Assembly: GCA_039105265.1 (NCBI GenBank)
Contig: JAPFFF010000108.1
Coordinates: 1-56,703, forward strand
Source of the DNA: Tritrichomonas musculus
Lineage: Eukaryota > Parabasalia > Tritrichomonadida > Tritrichomonadidae
Reading direction: 5' to 3'
DNA length: 56,703 nt
Shown here: in pieces, positions 51,864 to 56,703 of the stretch
Layout of the letters: each line of letters starts with the position of its first letter
Position numbering within the stretch: the stretch's first letter is position 1
Program-made: the position numbers and the translations under genes
The notes under the pieces: model-generated
Databases searched by the model: none
What the model saw: only the letters and a program-made list of their open reading frames with translations
Told to the model about the DNA's origin: nothing

Positions 51864-54800
51864 TTATTTCATCTGATGATTCAACTGCAGTTCTCGTTGC
51901 ATCTGATGATTCAACTGCAGTTCTCGTTGAATCTGATGATTCAACTGCAGTTCTCGTTGCATCTGATGATTCAACTGCAGTTCTCGTTGCATCTGATGAT
52001 TCAACTGCAGTTGTCGTTGCATCTGATGATTCAACTGCAGTTCTTGTTTCATCTTATTATTAAACTTCAGTTCTCGTTGAATCTGATGATTCAACTGCAG
52101 TTCTCGTTGCATCTGATGATTCAACTGCAGTTCTCGTTGCATCTGATGATTCAACTGCAGTTCTCGTTGCATCTGATGATTCAACTGCAGTTCTCGTTGA
52201 ATCTGATGATTCAACTGCAGTTGTCGTTGCATCTGATGATTCAACTGCAGTTCTCGTTGAATCTGATGATTCAACTGCAGTTCTTGTTTCATCTTATTAT
52301 TAAACTGCAGTTCTCGTTGAATCTTATGATTAAACTGCAGTTCTTTTTGAATCTTATTATTAAACTACAGTTCTCGTTGCATCTGATGATTCAACTGCAG
52401 TTCTCGTTGCATCTGATGATTCAACTGCAGTTCTCGTTGCATCTGATGATTCAACTGCAGTTCTCGTTGCATCTGATGATTCAACTGCAGTTCTCGTTGC
52501 ATCTGATGATTCAACTGCAGTTCTCGTTGCATCTGATGATTCAACTGCAGTTCTCGTTGCATCTGATGATTCAACTGCAGTTCTCGTTGAATCTGATGAT
52601 TCAACTGCAGTTCTCGTTGCATCTGATGATTCAACTGCAGTTCTCGTTGCATCTGATGATTCAACTGCAGTTGTCGTTGCATCTGATGATTCAACTGCAG
52701 TTCTCGTTGAATCTGATGATTCAACTGCAGTTCTCGTTGCATCTGATGATTCAACTGCAGTTCTCGTTGCATCTGATGATTCAACTGCAGTTGTCGTTGC
52801 ATCTGATGATTCAACTGCAGTTCTCGTTGAATCTGATGGTTCAACTGCAGTTCTCGTTGAATCTGATGATTCAACTGCAGTTCTTATTTCATCTGATGAT
52901 TCAACTGCAGTTCTCGTTGCATCTGATGATTCAACTGCAGTTCTCGTTGAATCTGATGATTCAACTGCAGTTGTCGTTGCATCTGATGATTCAACTGCAG
53001 TTCTCGTTGCATCTGATGATTCAACTGCAGTTCTCGTTGCATCTGATGATTCAACTGCAGTTCTCGTTGCATCTGATGATTCAACTGCAGTTCTCGTTGC
53101 ATCTGATGATTCAACTGCAGTTCTCGTTGAATCTGATGATTCAACTGCAGTTCTCGTTGCATCTGATGATTCAACTGCAGTTCTCGTTGCATCTGATGAT
53201 TCAACTGCAGTTCTCGTTGCATCTGATGATTCAACTGCAGTTCTCGTTGAATCTGATGATTCAACTGCAGTTGTCGTTGCATCTGATGATTCAACTGCAG
53301 TTCTTGTTGCATCTTAATATTAAACGGCAGTTCTCGTTGCATCTGATGATTCAACTGCAGTTCTCGTTGCATCTGATGATTCAACTGCAGTTCTCGTTGC
53401 ATCTGATGATTCAACTGCAGTTCTCGTTGCATCTGATGATTCAACTGCAGTTCTCGTTGAATCTGATGATTCAACTGCAGTTCTCGTTGCATCTGATGAT
53501 TCAACTGCAGTTCTCGTTGCATCTGATGATTCAACTGCAGTTCTCGTTGCATCTGATGATTCAACTGCAGTTCTCGTTGAATCTGATGATTCAACTGCAG
53601 TTGTCGTTGCATCTGATGATTCAACTGCAGTTCTTGTTGCATCTTAATATTAAACGGCAGTTCTCGTTGCATTTGATGATTCAACTGCAATTCTCGTTGA
53701 ATCTGATGATTCAACTGCAGTTCTCGTTGAATCTGATGATTCAACTGCAGTTGTCGTTGCATCTGATGATTCAACTGCAGTTCTTGTTGCATCTTAATAT
53801 TAAACGGCAGTTCTCGTTGCATTTGATGATTCAACTGCAGTTCTCGTTGAATCTGATGATTCAACTGCAGTTCTCGTTGAATCTGATGATTCAACTGCAG
53901 TTGTCGTTGCATCTGATGATTCAACTGCAGTTCTCGTTGAATCTGATGATTCAACTGCAGTTCTCGTTGCATCTGATGATTCAACTGCAGTTCTCGTTGC
54001 ATCTGATGATTCAACTGCAGTTGTCGTTGCATCTGATGATTCAACTGCAGTTCTTGTTTCATCTTATTATTAAACTGCAGTTCTCGTTGAATCTTATTAT
54101 TAAACTGCAGTTCTCGTTGAATCTGATGATTCAACTGCAGTTCTCGTTGAATCTGATGATTCAACTGCAGTTCTCGTTGCATCTGATGATTCAACTGCAG
54201 TTCTCGTTGCATCTGATGATTCAACTGCAGTTGTCGTTGCATCTGATGATTCAACTGCAGTTCTCGTTGCATCTGATGATTCAACTGCAGTTCTCGTTGA
54301 ATCTGATGATTCAACTGCAGTTCTCGTTGCATCTGATGATTCAACTGCAGTTCTTGTTGCATCTTAATATTAAACGGCAGTTCTTGTTGCATCTGATGGT
54401 TCAACTGCAGTTCTCGTTGCATCTGATGATTCAACTGCAGTTCTCGTTGCATCTGATGATTCAACTGCAGTTCTCGTTGCATCTGATGATTCAACTGCAG
54501 TTCTCGTTGCATCTGATGATTCAACTGCAGTTCTTGTTGCATCTTAATATTAAACGGCAGTTCTCGTTGCATCTGATGATTCAACTGCAGTTCTCGTTGC
54601 ATCTGATGATTCAACTGCAGTTCTCGTTGCATCTGATGATTCAACTGCAGTTCTTGTTGCATCTTAATATTAAACGGCAGTTCTTGTTGCATCTGATGGT
54701 TCAACTGCAGTTCTCGTTGCATCTGATGATTCAACTGCAGTTCTCGTTGCATCTGATGATTCAACTGCAGTTCTCGTTGCATCTGATGATTCAACTGCAG

Positions 54801-56703
54801 TTCTCGTTGCATCTGATGATTCAACTGCAGTTCTCGTTGCATCTGATGATTCAACTGCAGTTCTCGTTGCATCTGATGATTCAACTGCAGTTCTCGTTGA
54901 ATCTGATGATTCAACTGCAGTTGTCGTTGCATCTGATGATTCAACTGCAGTTGTCGTTGCATCTGATGATTCAACTGCAGTTCTCGTTGCATCTGATGAT
55001 TCAACTGCAGTTCTCGTTGAATCTGATGATTCAACTGCAGTTGTCGTTGCATCTGATGATTCAACTGCAGTTCTTGTTGCATCTTAATATTAAACGGCAG
55101 TTCTCGTTGCATCTGATGATTCAACTGCAGTTCTCGTTGCATCTGATGATTCAACTGCAGTTCTCGTTGCATCTGATGATTCAACTGCAGTTCTTGTTGC
55201 ATCTTAATATTAAACGGCAGTTCTTGTTGCATCTGATGGTTCAACTGCAGTTCTCGTTGCATCTGATGATTCAACTGCAGTTCTCGTTGCATCTGATGAT
55301 TCAACTGCAGTTCTCGTTGCATCTGATGATTCAACTGCAGTTCTCGTTGCATCTGATGATTCAACTGCAGTTCTCGTTGCATCTGATGATTCAACTGCAG
55401 TTCTCGTTGCATCTGATGATTCAACTGCAGTTCTCGTTGAATCTGATGATTCAACTGCAGTTCTCGTTGCATCTGATGATTCAACTGCAGTTCTCGTTGC
55501 ATCTGATGATTCAACTGCAGTTGTCGTTGCATCTGATGATTCAACTGCAGTTCTCGTTGAATCTGATGATTCAACTGCAGTTCTCGTTGCATCTGATGAT
55601 TCAACTGCAGTTCTCGTTGCATCTGATGATTCAACTGCAGTTGTCGTTGCATCTGATGATTCAACTGCAGTTCTCGTTGAATCTGATGGTTCAACTGCAG
55701 TTCTCGTTGAATCTGATGATTCAACTGCAGTTCTTATTTCATCTGATGATTCAACTGCAGTTCTCGTTGCATCTGATGATTCAACTGCAGTTCTCGTTGA
55801 ATCTGATGATTCAACTGCAGTTGTCGTTGCATCTGATGATTCAACTGCAGTTCTCGTTGCATCTGATGATTCAACTGCAGTTCTCGTTGCATCTGATGAT
55901 TCAACTGCAGTTCTCGTTGCATCTGATGATTCAACTGCAGTTCTCGTTGCATCTGATGATTCAACTGCAGTTCTCGTTGAATCTGATGATTCAACTGCAG
56001 TTCTCGTTGCATCTGATGATTCAACTGCAGTTCTCGTTGCATCTGATGATTCAACTGCAGTTCTCGTTGCATCTGATGATTCAACTGCAGTTCTCGTTGA
56101 ATCTGATGATTCAACTGCAGTTGTCGTTGCATCTGATGATTCAACTGCAGTTCTTGTTGCATCTTAATATTAAACGGCAGTTCTCGTTGCATCTGATGAT
56201 TCAACTGCAGTTCTCGTTGCATCTGATGATTCAACTGCAGTTCTCGTTGCATCTGATGATTCAACTGCAGTTCTCGTTGCATCTGATGATTCAACTGCAG
56301 TTCTCGTTGAATCTGATGATTCAACTGCAGTTCTCGTTGCATCTGATGATTCAACTGCAGTTCTCGTTGCATCTGATGATTCAACTGCAGTTCTCGTTGC
56401 ATCTGATGATTCAACTGCAGTTCTCGTTGAATCTGATGATTCAACTGCAGTTGTCGTTGCATCTGATGATTCAACTGCAGTTCTTGTTGCATCTTAATAT
56501 TAAACGGCAGTTCTCGTTGCATTTGATGATTCAACTGCAGTTCTCGTTGAATCTGATGATTCAACTGCAGTTCTCGTTGAATCTGATGATTCAACTGCAG
56601 TTGTCGTTGCATCTGATGATTCAACTGCAGTTCTTGTTGCATCTTAATATTAAACGGCAGTTCTCGTTGCATTTGATGATTCAACTGCAGTTCTCGTTGA
56701 ATC
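51864..56703. repeat. 4,560-bp higher-order repeat, second copy (runs off the window)
   Basis: This copy follows 47,304 onward at an offset of 4,560 bp as far as about 54,480. There a 780-bp gain made of TTAATATTAA-bearing segments moves the offset to 5,340 bp. After the TTCTTATTTC unit at 55,734 the order follows 48,324-49,290 (offset 7,410 bp) instead of 50,394, so the copies are not in a simple linear series. The array continues past the window end. Confidence 0.85.
54540..55619. repeat. 540-bp (18-unit) tandem duplication
   Basis: TTAATATTAA units at about 54,540 and 54,660 recur at 55,080 and 55,200, with the same GATGGTTC unit after the second of each pair and the same run of C-type units. 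The first 540-bp copy and a neighbouring segment headed by the unit at 54,360 account for most of the 780-bp gain relative to the first 4,560-bp copy. The two copies diverge towards the right edge. Confidence 0.75.

Larger units (their letters stand above)
1..56703. repeat. 30-bp tandem satellite array filling the window
   Basis: Every base belongs to a head-to-tail 30-bp unit, all in one orientation. With two 1-bp deletions, (56,703 + 2)/30 gives 1,890 units plus 5 bases. Positions 121-150 are a typical unit, 13/30 G+C. Numbering from that G, the recurrent variants are: 1 G/T, 2 C/A (very common), 5 C/T, 7 G/T, 9 T/A, 10 G/T, 11 A/G, 14 C/A, 18 T/G, 20 C/T, 25 C/G, 27 C/T, 29 T/C. The palindrome arms AAC (15-17) and GTT (22-24) are almost invariant. 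No spacer, transposon or unique sequence interrupts the array and neither end is reached. I do not recognise the family by name. A eukaryotic satellite is inferred from size and purity; a coding megasatellite cannot be excluded. Confidence 0.98.
43191..56703 (+). other. Plus-strand frame open to the window end, coding unlikely
   Basis: After the TAG at 43,188-43,190 I find no in-frame stop on the plus strand through the last base, about 13.5 kb or 4,504 codons of HLMIQLQFSL-type repeats. The reason is that CTGTAG units are absent here and every other variant, including CTTATTTC, TTAATATTAA and CTACAG, is sense on this strand. The minus frame is broken seven times by TAA and twice by TAG in the same interval. 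The product would be a very hydrophobic repeat polypeptide. Known use of such a frame is not claimed. Confidence 0.1.

Noticed and set aside
1-56703. CRISPR array
   Set aside because: The 30-bp units abut directly with no unique spacers, and no cas genes are present.
1-56703. Leucine-rich repeat or coiled-coil protein
   Set aside because: A 10-residue period fits neither the usual 20-29-residue LRR unit nor a heptad, and no LxxLxLxxN pattern is present.
1-56703. Transcription factor site clusters (E-box CAACTG and CATCTG, MYB-like AACTG, AP-1-like TGATTCA)
   Set aside because: These short motifs occur in nearly every unit simply because the unit contains them. There is no gene nearby and no sign of selection on them as sites.
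1-56703. Telomeric repeat
   Set aside because: The unit is 30 bp without G-runs or a TTAGGG-like core. A subtelomeric satellite remains possible.
1-56703. LTR element, other virus-like element or DNA transposon
   Set aside because: No terminal repeats, polymerase, integrase or transposase sequence is visible. The long direct repeats are HOR copies of the satellite.
1-56703. Structured RNA, tRNA or rRNA gene
   Set aside because: No cloverleaf, rRNA-like or terminator structure is seen. The only dyads are the short ones in each 30-bp unit.
1-56703. Whole array as a pure assembly artefact
   Set aside because: HOR copies differ by private substitutions and small unit gains and losses, unlike mechanical duplication by an assembler. 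Copy number may still be wrong.

Overview
The whole 56,703-base window is one uninterrupted tandem array of a 30-bp unit, about 1,890 head-to-tail copies plus 5 bases. I see no conventional gene, RNA gene, transposon, spacer or unique flank. Positions 121-150 hold a typical unit. It contains a 10-bp palindrome, AACTGCAGTT, with a PstI site (CTGCAG) at its centre, one CpG, and the stretch GATGATTC. Most units differ from the common form at only a few of about 13 recurrently variable positions. A pure array of this size suggests a eukaryotic satellite or megasatellite (centromeric, pericentromeric, subtelomeric or knob-like). Nothing here identifies the species, and the array runs off both ends.

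The unit variants are arranged in higher-order repeats (HORs), so the array grew by repeated segmental duplication at several scales. From left to right: 1-10,500 holds two copies of a roughly 4-kb domain (offset 6,480, then 6,150, then 6,060 bp) around a middle section with its own 330-bp duplication. 10,500-14,100 is a mosaic that includes a 1,110-bp period. 14,240-16,610 is a third copy of the left-hand domain. 16,620-29,067 holds two copies of a 5.25-5.34-kb HOR and a partial third. 29,280-31,740 is a tandem set of 930, 900 and about 630 bp. 31,440-45,320 holds two copies of a roughly 7.1-kb HOR. 45,324-56,703 is a 4,560-bp HOR domain with a 540-bp tandem insertion. Variant types change along the window: units carrying CTGTAG are common on the left and end at 43,190, while the TTAATATTAA type first appears at 18,780 and is densest after 44,000.

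Because 30 is a multiple of 3 and the common unit has no in-frame stop, both strands carry long decapeptide reading frames. The minus frame reads NHQMQRELQL, is Q/N-rich, and is open without a stop for 18.8 kb (10,486-29,295). The plus frame reads HLMIQLQFSL and is open from 43,191 to the window end. The same PstI palindrome reads Leu-Gln on both strands. CTGTAG therefore stops the plus frame but is silent on the minus, and CTACAG does the reverse. Only two base-level indels (both 1-bp deletions) were seen in about 1,890 units. I read the window as a homogenised satellite. A giant repetitive protein on the minus strand is possible but unproven: there is no start context, promoter, splice signal or non-repetitive end, and stop-bearing units have themselves been amplified. 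All comparisons were made by eye, so HOR edges are accurate to about one unit (30 bp) or, where marked approximate, a few units.
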